Of a stretch of DNA of 64,000 bases, positions 25,605 through 36,825 are shown piece after piece. Under the pieces are notes generated by a model. That model searched no databases and had not been told where the DNA came from. It worked only from the letters and a program-made list of their open reading frames with translations. Each line of letters begins with the position of its first letter. The stretch's first letter is position 1. The stretch comes from Nicotiana tabacum (Eukaryota; Streptophyta; Magnoliopsida; Solanales; Solanaceae). A program made the position numbers and the translations under genes. The stretch spans positions 23,428,822 to 23,492,821 of the forward strand of contig NC_134101.1 of assembly GCF_000715075.1 (NCBI RefSeq), read 5' to 3'.

Positions 25605-25967
25605 CTAATTGTAGACTGGTGTGGCATAATCACCCAATGCTCTATCAAGCCTGGGTACTGTATTCTCGAACTGGTCTTCAACCAAGGGTCGATTTATATT
25701 AAATCTTCGACCCCCATCATCGTTGACGGTCTCATCAGCAGCTCTATGGGCAACCTCAGCTGCTATCCGTGCAGCTTCTTCCCTATGATGTGCTGCCTCT
25801 ATTGCAGCTAAATCTACTGCGTCGTCACTATTATTAGCCATGTGCTCTGGGGGTGAAGGTTGCCCAAAGAACTTTTCAGTGAGTTCTTTCTTTTTCCTCA
25901 ACTGTCGCAGACTCTTTTCCACCTCTGGATTGTATGAAATCAATTTCTTTGAAGAAGATCGAGTCAT
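25605..25967 (-). pseudogene. Athila gag N-terminus
   Basis: A 120-codon frame from an ATG at 25,965-25,967 begins MTRSSSKKLISYNPEVEKSL, then an Ala/Glu-rich helix and FNINRPLVEDQFENTVP. It is the first coding block after the PBS-like site (about 120 nt leader), and so the likely gag start. It runs into stops near 25,600. Confidence 0.65.
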
Positions 25968-26083
25968 ACACCAGAGACGTCAATTTGTCGCATGTACAAG
26001 GAAGAGGAAACTAGTGAAGAATAAATAAAAAATAATAAATTCCTGAATTAGAACCAAAAACTAATTTGAACACTATTGATTGT

Positions 26084-26104
26084 CAATCCCTGGCAACGAT
26101 GCCA
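26084..26104 (-). other. Primer binding site of the Athila-type element
   Basis: The minus strand reads TGGCATCGTTGCCAGGGATT, a degenerate form of the TGGCGCCGTTGCCGGGGA-type PBS common in Athila/Tat elements. It is five bases inside the right LTR. Confidence 0.7.
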
Positions 26105-26109
26105 AAATT

Positions 26110-27561
26110 TGACGTGCGCAAAACACAACACAAAATTAATGTTCGCTAGCCAAGGATAGTAGAGTTTAATGATCATCTCCACAGGGATTGGATTTAAGCA
26201 ATGCTCAAGTAATTTATAGCTTAACGTTATTCAAGATGATCAAAACTTGATTTGTAATAGTTATAAACTACGATTAACTACTAAAATAAAGTAATTAATG
26301 ATTGACTTCAACAAACCAGAGATTAGCAAAGTCGGTTTCTTATCAATGTGAGGAACAAGGGTTTTGACAAGATAGGTGCAAGATGGCTATTTGGGATCCA
26401 ACTCTAGTTTAATTCACTCTAATGTTATAATGATTCTCATGAATTCACATGATGATTAGTTCAAATGTGTAGTCAAGACTCCTCTCTCGATTAAATATTA
26501 ACTCTATGAGGTGAACTAATATAAGCCCTGTGAAGTATGCAAGCATGCGTTAATGGATTAGTCTTTAGGAAAATGTCTCTCGAATATTCTCCTAACTTGA
26601 GTTAATCAACAATTCAACAAGATCTTTCGATTAATTAAGAGAATCAATGAATTAAATCAAACAAAATAATGCAAAGATAATCACCAAAATATTCTCTTTC
26701 GATTAAATAAATCGGTGAATAAAGTTGTAACAATTCAAAGCTCTATAAATGAATTCAAGCAAAGAGTTAGAGTTAAACTACTCCATAATCACGGAGGAAG
26801 TCATCACAAATATAATTAAAGAGTGAGAAAATATCAATCTAACGTTACAATCCAAAGTCCCGTATTTAATTGATAGAAAGATGATGAAATCTTGTGTTTT
26901 GTAGCCTCCAATGCTCTCCAAAAGCTTTCAAGGTCAAAAGTCCCTTCAAAAATATATTTTTAGTGTATTTATAACAAGTAGGAATGAACCCGGATGAAAC
27001 TACCCTATTTGAGCCGAAGTGGGAAAGCCTACAAATGTTTTACACTTCATGCGTTGCACAGTGCTACGCAGGGTGTATCGCATTAGTGCATTTTTCTCGG
27101 TTGTAAACTCTCTAACATGGCTTGTCTGATAAAATTTTGTACTGACGCCACGCAATATGCCTAACATTAGTGTATTTTTCTGTCAGACCCAAAAACTACA
27201 AGTCTCTGAACTTCTCAAATTTCTTGCGCACATTTGCACTGATGCGTCGCACTGTGCTACGCATGGCGCGACGCATTAGTACAAATGTCATAACCCTTGC
27301 GTTTTCTTCCAACTTTCATATGCAACCCCGATCCATGAGCCCTGGACGCAATCTCGGTTTAATTCCTTGACTTTTACTCAGACTTCAAAGCTCTAATTAT
27401 TCGATTTAGCTCCGGAACATCTTCTTAACTCGGAATCATTTCCTGCACGGCATAAAATACATAATAAGTGCAAATCACCATCATTTAAGCTCAAACACGC
27501 TCAAAGTGAAGTAATTAAAGTGTAGAATGCGGCTAAAACATGTGTTCCTAGCCTACCATCA
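26110..27561 (-). repeat. Right (5') LTR of the Athila-type element, 1,452 bp
   Basis: Starts TGACGTGCGC, ends CCTACCATCA. The flank is TATAA; no matching duplication is seen on the left. The CpG-word cluster lies at 27,045-27,285. Confidence 0.75.
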
Positions 27562-28918
27562 TATAATAAGGAAATGAATTAATGAGAAACATTTAAAAAA
27601 TATGTAAATAGGTTATATCTGATTATCGTTATTCTTTATATAAAATTGTGTTTGACAAATTAGTGCTTATTTCATACTTCCTTGTTCTTTTTATTTGTGT
27701 TCTATACTAAAATTATATTTTTCTATTTTACTTGTCCATTTTAAGAGAAATATAATTTTTAACTTACCATTATCTTTAAATATTCATTTCTTAAATCAGT
27801 TCTCAAGATTTTTTCTTTTTGAAATGCTAATAGTCAATTCATTTATTATTGGTGCGAGTAAATTCATTGGATGATAATCCAACTTATGAAAACATAGTGC
27901 CAAAGTCATTTTTGTTTATTTTATGACTACAAAATCACTCAGCTATTATATTTTGACTCAGAAAATAAATAGCACAATTTGACATACCATGTCATATTAA
28001 AATCTCATTTTCTAATAATTAACCCACCCAATAATAAAATGGATCTACTTTAAGAATTCCTTAGTCTATTCATATTCGGGTGTTTCTGTTTGTGTTTGAA
28101 TCGGTTTTCTCTGTTTGTGAAATTGTGCCTATAATTTGATCTCTTCGTATATGTGTATTTTATGTATTTTTCCTCTATTTGTTTCTGCAGATAAAAGGCT
28201 TTGTCGTTATAATTCTTTTATTCAAAGAAATTGAATTACAAACTTCATGGAAGAAAGTTCTCTGGAGTACCTTTTTTTAGTATGGAGGGGGTGGAGGGAG
28301 GGGGTCACACGACTACTTTAAATAAGAAGCATTTTTTCTAAAATTTTCAAAAATAAATGCCGATATATGTAATTTCGTCTCTATGATATATGCTTAATTA
28401 TATATTTTTTTGTCGATAACAGCCATTTATTATAAGAATATTCAAATGCAACAATATTGTAGTTTGAGTCTTTTTTGAGTCTTATTAGTGAGGGTTATTA
28501 TAATAGACATATAGATGTTTATATTGGTGCAAGGGCGACGAGGGTCTTTTAAAGTAGACCATTTTTCTTATTGGGTGGGTTAGATGGGCATAAGGTTCAT
28601 GGTTTAATGAGTTTTATTATTAAAAAATAAGGTTTTAAAATATGATATGATATATCAAATGTCTGGTATTTATTTTCTAAGTTAAAAAGTAATAGTTGAG
28701 TGACTGTGTTGTCCCTAAAAAAACAAAAGTGACGTTAATAAAATGTTTTCATAAATTGGGTGACCATTTAAGAAATGTATTCTTATAAGTGATAAAATAT
28801 GTAATTCATTCATTATTTTTTAAAAGAAAAGTACAAAATCGGTAGACAAGTAAACGGGGACAGACAAAGTAAAATATAGTTCTTTATTATATATTTTAAG
28901 CACGCCAAAATCTTAGAT
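27562..28918. repeat. AT-rich inverted repeat, possible non-autonomous DNA element
   Basis: No gene is seen. ACCCACCCAATAATAAAATG near 28,021 is matched in inverse near 28,549-28,585 (CTTATTGGGTGGGTT), and GTTTTCATAAATTGGGTGAC near 28,745 matches the inverse of 27,870-27,895. Arms of roughly 200-240 bp flank a core of about 490 bp. It could be a foldback or MULE-like MITE; no clear terminal duplication was found. Confidence 0.45.
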
Positions 28919-28973
28919 ATTGTAAGTACTCCTAATTTGTTTGATATTTTTGACTTGATCTAAAGTAATAGAT
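28919..28973 (-). repeat. Orphan outer part of the hairpin's left arm
   Basis: ATTGTAAGTACTCCTAATTT to about 28,970 is an almost exact reverse complement of about 44,035-44,087. It stops where an LTR begins at 28,974. It reads as the outer left arm of the hairpin at 42,503-44,087, separated from it by nested insertions. Confidence 0.7.
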
Positions 28974-29542
28974 TGTCACGATCCAATTTTCCCTCCGTTT
29001 GGGTATCGTGATGGCACCTAGTATTAGGAACTAGGTAAGCCTAAGATTAATTGAAACAACATTATTTAAATAACATCTAACAATTTGAAATAGAAATCTC
29101 TTAAACTTTACAATTTCCAAAACCCGATAGTACAAGTCATAAACTCTACAGAGTGTTTGCTAGAAAGCTTCTAAATACAATTGTCTAGAAATAAGAATAA
29201 ACAGTACAAAATAAAAAGTTGAAGGTGACTCTGAAGCCTACGAACGCAGCAGCAAGTTTACCTTGAGTCCCGACGGCAACGACTCGCACAGCTACTAACG
29301 AACAATATCTGGATCTGCACAAAAATATGCAGAAGTGTAGAATGATCTCGCCATCTGCGAGAGAATAAGAGTAGAAGAGTTAAATCAGTGTTGAGAAAGC
29401 AAAATCACACCACAAAGAAGAATAGAAGTGAAACTTGTTCCTAAACTTCATAGCCTCTGGAAGATAAGCACAGACGTCTTCGTACCGAAACTCCAGACTC
29501 TACTAAGCTTGTTCGTGGATCGTGAGACCTATGTAACCTAGT
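28974..29542 (-). mobile_element. Deleted Tekay-related element: LTR start joined to 5' leader
   Basis: From TGTCACGATCC at 28,974 the sequence follows the LTR start (about 370 bp), then jumps to leader sequence resembling 7,160-7,265 and a PBS. The rest of the LTR and the interior are missing, so only LTR start, leader, PBS and the next LTR remain. Confidence 0.6.
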
Positions 29543-29554
29543 GCTCTGATACCA
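29543..29554 (-). other. Primer binding site, initiator tRNA-Met type
   Basis: The minus strand reads TGGTATCAGAGC, two bases from the LTR that begins at 29,557. Confidence 0.85.
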
Positions 29555-30231
29555 ACTGTCACGACCCGAAATTTCCTACCGACGGGACCGTGATGGCGCC
29601 TAACATTTCACTTGCCAGGCAAGCCAACGTTAGAAAATCATTAAACCAATTCCTTATTTCCATTCAGTAAATAACAATAATTAACTAAAATAAAATATAA
29701 TAAGTGTGAAATATCATAAAACTGTATTAATTACTACCGCCCGGATCTGGAGTCACAATTCACGAGCATTCTAGAATTTACTACAAGTAATAGTCTGAAA
29801 AAAATACAACTGTCTAAATGAAAGAAAACAGTAGGACATAAAAAGATAGACGGGGATTTCAAGGTCTATGAACGCCGACAGATCTACCTTGAGTCTCCGG
29901 ACAGCGGACCAATAGCAAATCTCGATCAACCTGAGTCGGTATCAAAATCTGCACAGAAAGTGCAGAGTGCAACATCAGTACAACCGACCCCATGTACTGG
30001 TAAGTGTCGAGCCTAATCTCGACGAAGTAGTGACGAGGCTAAGGCAAGGCACCTACAATCAACCTGTACAATTTAACAGTGTATACATAAATAACAGGAA
30101 TGAAGAACTAAACAGGAAATTTCGGGAGGGGAGACATACTGAGGGGAATACAGATAAAGAACTACAACAGAATGATCACCGGAGCAGTCAATATACCATG
30201 AATCAACAGGAATAGTGAATATAGTAAAGAA

Positions 30232-30560
30232 AAATGCACGGCATCACCCTTCGTGCTTTTACTCTCAATCTCACCATAAAATTAATAGAAACGGCACGGC
30301 ATCACCCTTCATGCTTTTACTCTCATATCATGGAACGGCATCACTCTTCGTGCATTAACACTCACAATATGGCACGGCATCACCCTTCGTGCATTAACAC
30401 TTACAATATGGCACGACATCACCCTTCGTGCATTAACACTCACAATATGGCACGGCATCACCCTTCGTGCATTAACACTCACAATATGGCACGGCATCAC
30501 CCTTCGTACATTAATACTCACAATATGGCACGGCATCACCCTTCGTGCATTAATACTCTC
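30232..30560 (+). repeat. 39-bp tandem repeat, about 8 units
   Basis: The unit contains ATGGCACGGCATCACCCTTC plus GTGCATTAACACTCACAAT. Because 39 is divisible by 3, the array stays open on both strands (30,234-30,587 plus; 30,309-30,590 minus) and gives ARHHPSCINTHNM-like repeats. These are by-products, not genes. Confidence 0.85.
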
Positions 30561-31439
30561 CCTTACCATAATGCAATGCATAAATAACAACAGGGAGATA
30601 GAATAACAAGTACAACCCTTACTTCAATATTTGGTTCCATAATATCAATCTCAACTTTGAAATAAAAACTCAATTATCACCAGAAAATTTCGTAAACATG
30701 ATAAGAACGATAATTTGAACAGCACCAGTATAACACGTAGCAATTTGGCATAGGAATAAGACAATATAAGAAAAACAGAGAAACATGGAAAAACAGGTAA
30801 ATTGGCAGCGCATAGGTACTCGTCACCTCACATATACGCCGCTCTCATGAATTTCAGTTAGCAAATAATCTAGGTTCCTAATTCCTTCCAGTCAGAGTTA
30901 GACACAACACTTACCTCGCTTTTAATGCCACTTAATTTTCAATCACATCTTTTCCTTTGGAATTCACCTTCAAACCACTCGTATCTATTCAAAAATGACT
31001 CAATAATATCAAATGTTGCTAAAGGGATCAATTATATTGCATAAATTAAATTTCAAAAATTTTACTCCAAAAAGTCAAAAAATCGATTCAGGGCCCGCTT
31101 GGTCAAAACCCGAGGTTCGGACCAAAATCCTTTTATCCATTCACCCCCGAGCCCGAATATGTAATTAGTTTTGGAATCCGACCTCAAATTGAGGTCTAAA
31201 TTCCCAAATTTCTGAAATCCCTATTTTCTACCCTAACCCCTAATTCTACCATGAAATTCTAAATTTTAGGTTGAAAATTCAAGAAATGTAATGGATAATT
31301 GAAAGAAGATGGTTTAGAATCACTTACCAACAATTTGGGGAAGGAATGACTCTTGAAAAATCGCCCCTCGCCATTTGGTTTTTGAGAAAAATGAGTTTGT
31401 TTTTGGCAAAAATCCCGTTTTGGGTTCTGTTAAGTGTTG

Positions 31440-31770
31440 GGCGACAGTGTTCATCTCGTTCGCGAGAGCACTGTCGCGTTCACGAAGGGTACTGGCTACC
31501 AAGCCTTCGCGTTCGCAAGACCCAGCTCGCATTCGCAATGATCACTCACCTCTGGCCTTCGCGTTCGCGAGGAATGGCTCGCGTTCGCGCTGAAGGAACG
31601 ACCACCCCCCTCCCCCCAGGTCCCCACATGCTTCGCGTTCGCTTTGAGCCGGTCGCATTCGCGAAGGGTAAATCCCCTATCACTTCGCGTTCGCGACCAA
31701 GCCTTTGCGTTCGCGAAGAAGAAGTCTCAGCCTCATAAGATTACTCTTCGCATTCGCGAGAGGACCTTCG
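31440..31770. repeat. CpG-word cluster (TTCGCGTTCGCGA)
   Basis: CGCGTTCGCGA and TTCGCGAACGCG words occur about 14 times in 330 bp, many self-complementary, inside an otherwise AT-rich LTR. Confidence 0.75.
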
Positions 31771-32508
31771 CGAACGCGAAGAAGGATATGACAGACACCA
31801 GAATCTGCAGAAACTAGATTCCCAAGTCCAAAACATCCCGTGGCCTATCCGAAACTCACCCGAGCCCTCGGGGCTCCAAACCAAATATGCACACAAGTCT
31901 AAAAACATCATACAAACTTGCTCGCGTGATCAAATTACCAAAATAACACCTAGAACTCTAAATTTAGCACCAAATCAAATGAAATTATCAAGAACACTTT
32001 AAAATTTCTATTTTCTCAACTGGACGTCCAAATCATATCAAATCAACTACGTTTCTCATAAAATTTCACAGACATGTCTTAAATATCATAATGAACCTGT
32101 ACCGGGCTCTAGAACCAAAATACGGACCCGATACTAACAATGCCAAATATCAATCAATTCTTAAAAACAAATAATTTCCAAACTTTTAATTTTCATCAAA
32201 ATTTCGTAACTCAAGCTAGGGACCTCCAAATTCGATTCTGGGCATACGCCCAGGTCCCATAATTCGATACGGACCTACCGGGACCGTCAAAGTACGTATC
32301 CGGGCCTGTTTACCAAAAATATTGTCCGAAGTCAACTAAAATCAACTTTTAAGGCAAAAATTCTTATTTTCATTAGTTTTCAACATAAAAGCGTTCCGGA
32401 AACCTGCCCGGACTATGCACGCAAATCGAGGAGGGTAAAAATGATAGTTTTAAGGCTTAAGAGCGCAGATTTGAGTTCTAAAACATAAGATGACCTTTTG
32501 GGTCATCA

Positions 32509-32524
32509 TATTCTCCACCTCTAA
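32509..32524 (-). other. Polypurine tract of the Tekay element
   Basis: The plus strand reads TATTCTCCACCTCTAA directly after the LTR, a purine tract TTAGAGGTGGAGAATA on the minus strand. Confidence 0.7.
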
Positions 32525-32574
32525 AACAACCGTTCGTCCTCGAACGGACATAGAAAAATACATGGGATGGTGAA

Positions 32575-34399
32575 AAGGTTGGGATATCTACTCCACATAT
32601 CGGACTCGGACTCCCAAGTAGCTGCCTCAATAGGCTGACCTCTCCACTGCACTCGAACTGAAGGGTAACTCTTTGACCTCAACTGACGAACCTACCGGTC
32701 TAGAATAGCCACCGGCTTCTCCTCGTAAGTCAAATCCTTATCCAACTGGACAGAGTTGAAATCTAACACGTGGGACGGGTCACCATGATATTTCCGAAGC
32801 TTAGACACATGGAATACCGGATGAACTGAGGATAACCCTGGAGGCAACGCAAGTCGATAAGCTATCTCCCTCTCTCTCTTGAGGATCTTAAATGGCCTGA
32901 TATACCTAGGGCTCAACTTGCCCTTCTTCCAAAATCTCATAACACCCTTCATGGGCGATACCTGAAGCAATATTCTTTCTCCAACCATGAATGCAATATC
33001 ACGAACTTTACTGTCAGCACAACTCTTTTGCCTGGACTGAGCTGTACAAAGTCGATCATGTATAATCTTGACCTTGTCCAAGGCCTCCTGAACTAAATCT
33101 GTACCCAATAACCGAGCCTCCCCCAGCTCGAACCACCCAATTGGCGACCTACACCGTCTACCATATAATGCCTCATAGGGAGCCATCTGAATGCTCGACT
33201 GGTAGCTGTTATTGTAGGCAAACTCCACTAACGGAAAAAACTGATCCTAAGAACCTCCAAAGTCAATAACACAGGCGCGAAGCATATCCTCCAAGATCTG
33301 AATAGTACACTCGGACTGCCCGTCCGTCTGAGGATGAAATGTTGTGCTCAACGCAATGCGCGTACCCAACTCATGCTGAACTGCCCTCCAAAAGTGCGAG
33401 GTAAACTGCGTACCTCGATCAAAAATGATAGACACGGGCACACCGTGAAGACGGACGATCACACGAATATAAATCACTGCCAACCGCTCTGAGGAATAGG
33501 TAACTGCCATAGGAATGAAATGCGCTGACTTAGTCAGCCTGTCCACAATGACCCAAACTGCATCGAACTTCCTTTGAGTCTATGGGAGTCCAACAACAAA
33601 GTCCATAGTGATACGCTCCCACTTCCACTCAGGAATATCTAACCTCTGAAGTAAACCACCAGGTCTCTGATGCTCACACTTTACCTGCTGGCAATTTAGG
33701 CACCGAGCTACATAGGCAACTATGTCCTTCTTCATTCGCCTCCACCAATAATGTTTCCTCAAGTCCGGATACATCTTGGTGACGCCCGGATGAATAGAAT
33801 ACCAGGAACTGTGGGACTCCTCAAGGATCAACTCACGAAGTCCATCCACATTAGGCACACAAATACGACCCTGCATCCTCAAAACTCTGTCATCTCCAAC
33901 AGTAACCTGCTTGGCACCACCGTACTGTAGTGTGTCTCTAAGGACAAGTAAATGCGGATCGTCATCCTACCGATATCTGATGTGCTCAAACAAGAAAGAC
34001 CGAGCGACTGTACAAGCTAGAACATGGATGGGCTCAGAAATATCTAACCTTACGAACTGGTTGGCCAAGGCCTGAACATCCAATGCAAGCGGTCTCTCAC
34101 CAATTGGAATATATGCAAGGCTACCCATACTGACTGACTTTCTACTCAAAGCATCGGCCACCACATTGGCATTCTCGGGATGATACAATATGGTGATATC
34201 ATACTATTTTAATAGCTCCAGCCACCTCCTCTGCCTCAAATTGAGTTCCTTCTGCTTGAACAAATGCTGCAAGCTCTGATGATCAGTGAATACCTCACAT
34301 GGCACGCCGTAAAAAAAAGTGCCTCCAAATCTACAGCGCGTGAACAATGGATGCCAGCTCTAGATCATGAACAGGGTAATTCTTCTCGTGAACCTTCAG
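32575..34399 (-). pseudogene. Tekay RNase H remainder, integrase and chromodomain-like tail
   Basis: Read leftward: RNase H remainder (YHPENANVVADALSRKS), integrase zinc-binding HHCC (SHSSWYSIHPG ... CLNCQQVKC), the catalytic core Asp in MDFVVGLP, the second Asp in FDRGTQFTS and the Glu in HPQTDGQSE, then the GPY-like C-terminus (SPRYIRPFKIL...HPVFHVSKLRKY). After a TAG at 32,692-32,694 a VRVQWRG...TWESESDM stretch matches the chromodomain tail of Tekay elements. Interrupted by stops at 34,400, 33,580, 33,247 and others. Integrase would insert cDNA into chromatin; this copy cannot make a full protein. Confidence 0.8.
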
Positions 34400-35640
34400 C
34401 TATCGCGAAGCATATGCAATAACCTTGCCACCCTGCATCAATACCGCACCCAAACCAATACAAGATGCGTCACAATATACTATATAAGATCCTGAACCTG
34501 TGGGTAACACCAATACCGGTACCGTAGTCAAAGATGTCTTGAGCTTCTGAAAGCTCGCTTCACACTCGTCTGACCACCTGAATGGGGAACCCTTCTGGGT
34601 CAATCTATTCAATGGGGCTGCTATGGATGAAAACCCCTCCACAAATCTACGGTAATAGCCCGCCAAACCCAAGAAACTATGGATCTCTGTAGCTGATGTG
34701 GGTCTAGGCCAATTCTGGACTGCCTCAATCTTCTTAGGATCTACCTGAATACCTTCTACTGATACAATGTGACCCAAGAAAGTAACTGAACTCAACCAAA
34801 ACTCGCATTTTGATAACTTAGCATATAACTGGCTGTCTTTTAGAGTCTGAAGAACGATCCGAAGGCGCTGCTCATGCTCTTCTCGGCTGTGGGAGTCGAT
34901 CAAGATATCATCAATAAACACAACCACAAAGGAATCCAGGTAGGGTTTGAACACCCGATTCATCAAATCCATGAATACTGTTGGGGTATTTGTCAGCCCA
35001 AATGACATCACTAGAAACTCATAATGCCTATACCGAGTCCGAAAAGCTGTCTTAGGAACATCGGATGCCCTAATCCTCAACTGATGGTAGCCAGATCTCA
35101 AATCAATCTTTGAAAACACCTTGGCACCCTGAAGCTGATAAAATAAATCATCAATCCTCGGCAATGGATATTTATTCTTGATGGTGACTTTGTTCAACTG
35201 CCGAAAATCTATACACATCCTCATCGATCCATCTTTATACTTCAAAAACAACACAGGTGCACCCCAAGGCGAGACACTAGGTCTAATGAAGCCATTATCC
35301 AGCAAATCTTGCAACTGCTCCTTTAATTCTTTCAACTCTGGCGAGGCCATGCGATATGGCAAAATGGAAATAGGCTGAGTGCCCGGAGCCAAATCAATGC
35401 AGAAATCAATATCCCTGTCGGGTGGCATCCCCGGCAGGTCTGCAGGAAACACCTCTGGAAACTCACGAATAACCGGCACCGAATCTATGGAAGGAACCTC
35501 CGCACTAGAATCGCGAACATAAGCCAAATAAGCTAGACACCCCTTCTCGACCATATGCCGAGCCTTCACATAAGAGATAACCCTTTTGGCAGAATGGTCA
35601 AGATTCCCTCTCCACTCTAATCGAGGCAACCCTGCAAGGC
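34400..35640 (-). pseudogene. Tekay reverse transcriptase and start of RNase H
   Basis: The open frame covers the full RT. Visible are [51 protein letters not shown] (first Asp), the catalytic box VVFIDDILI (FIDD in place of the usual YIDD), [16 protein letters not shown] and [16 protein letters not shown], then the RNase H start [18 protein letters not shown] with its catalytic Asp. A TAG at 34,400-34,402 ends it and a 1-nt shift near 35,630 separates it from protease. Confidence 0.85.
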
Positions 35641-36300
35641 TAAGGTCACTGTCTTGGAGTGAATATCTAATATAGCATGATAAGATGACAGCCAATCCAT
35701 ACCCAGTATGACATCAAAATCAATCATGTCGAGAAGTAGAAGATCTACACGAGTCTCAATACTCCCAATGGTGACCACACACGAACGATAAAAATGATCT
35801 ACAATAATAGCATCTCCCACTAGTGTGGACATATACACAGGAGCACTCAAAGAATCACGGGGCACAACCAAATAGGAAGAAAAATAGGATGACACATAGG
35901 AGTAAGTAGATCCCGGATCAAATAGAACTGAAGCATCTCTACTGCAAACTGAAACAGTACCTGTGATAACAGCGTCAAATGACTCAGCCTCAGGCCTGGC
36001 TGGGAAAGCATAACACTGGGGTTGGGCCCCACCACCCTGAACTACGTCCCTGGGATGGCCTCTAGCTGGCTGATCTCCACCTCTAACGGCCTGACCTCCA
36101 CCTCTAACTGTCTGGCCCCTACCTCTGGCTGCCTGACCCCTGCCTCTGGCTGGCTTAGCAGGTGGTGCAGCAACTGGTGTTGGAACCATGGCACGAGAAA
36201 TCTGATGTTGTGAGTTGCCCGTTGCCCGAGGGCAAAATCTAGCAATGTGCCTCGGATCACCCTAAGTATAACATAACCTCGACTGTTGTGACTGCTGACC
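35617..36300 (-). pseudogene. Tekay zinc knuckle and aspartic protease
   Basis: The segment starts with CCHC-like text with a TGA replacing the second Cys codon (about 36,265). A low-complexity linker follows (RGRGQAARGRGQTVRGGGQ repeats), then protease ASVLFDPGSTYSYVSSYF with the DPG active-site variant and [18 protein letters not shown]. Confidence 0.75.
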
Positions 36301-36825
36301 CTAAAACTGACCCTGTCGACCTGAATAACCACCCTGATAACTCTGGAGTGGAGGTGCACTAATAGGAGTTGGTGGTGCACTGTAGGCTAGCTGGTCGGAA
36401 TAATGCATTTGAGGGCCACGACCACCTGAGGCATCGTGGGATGCCTGGAGCATTGAATGAAATGGCCTGGGAGGATGGCCTCTACCAAAAGTAATCATGC
36501 CTCTAGATGAGGCACCGCTGAACTCACCGGAATGATGAGGCCTCTTGTCATACCCCAGACCTCCCTGAGTAAGAACCATCTCGACTCGTCTGGCGACATT
36601 AGCAGCCGCCTGAAAAGAAATCTTACTCCCAGTCTCCTTAGCCATCTGCAATATGATAGGCTGAGCAAGTCCATCAATAAACCTCCTCACCCTCTCTCTC
36701 TCTCGGTGGGAAGCAGAAGAATAGCATGGCGGGCCAAATCCACCAAATGGGTCGCATACTGAGTAACCATCATACTGCCCTGCTGGAGATGCTCAAACTA
36801 ATTTGATGCCATGATCTTACATCTA
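36301..36825 (-). pseudogene. Tekay gag, C-terminal half
   Basis: The conserved gag tail (RRFIDGLAQPIILQMAKETG, AAANVARRVEMVLTQ) is present, then a Gly/Ser/Pro-rich region to a TAG at 36,301. The N-terminal half is absent. Confidence 0.75.

Larger units (their letters stand above)
20384..27561 (-). mobile_element. Athila-type Ty3/gypsy element with gag and protease only
   Basis: Two related LTRs (about 20,384-21,886 and 26,110-27,561) flank a 4.2 kb interior read on the minus strand. A PBS-like site sits inside the right LTR (26,084-26,104). Coding remnants run gag (25,967 to about 24,158) then aspartic protease (24,154-23,561). RT, RNase H and integrase are absent; 21,887-23,500 shows no coding. 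The protease and gag style (LCDSGASINLMPLSIFRKL) is typical of the Athila lineage. A gag-pro-only Athila derivative could be mobilised only in trans. Confidence 0.75.
29557..32508 (-). repeat. Tekay LTR, 2,952 bp, flanked by a PBS on one side and a PPT on the other
   Basis: Starts TGTCACGACCC and ends GGGTCATCA. To its left is a PBS (as for a 5' LTR of a minus-strand element); to its right is a PPT and a minus-strand pol (as for a 3' LTR). A single LTR thus serves two interiors, as in tandem LTR-interior-LTR-interior arrays. It contains a 39-bp tandem array (30,232-30,560) and a CpG-word cluster (31,440-31,770). Confidence 0.75.
32509..36825 (-). mobile_element. Tekay (Del) chromovirus interior, broken
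   Basis: A minus-strand gag-pro-pol: partial gag, CCHC knuckle, protease, RT, RNase H, integrase and a short chromodomain-like tail. The LTR to its left is its 3' LTR. Its 5' LTR, leader and gag N-terminus are gone; at about 36,825 the gag joins an inverted LTR fragment. Stops and frameshifts occur in every module. Confidence 0.8.

Noticed and set aside
30234..30587. His/Asn-rich repeat protein
   Set aside because: Product of a 39-bp tandem repeat inside an LTR; open on both strands for arithmetic reasons.
31346..31738. 130-codon plus-strand frame
   Set aside because: Falls on the CGCGTTCGCGA word cluster of the Tekay LTR; compositional.
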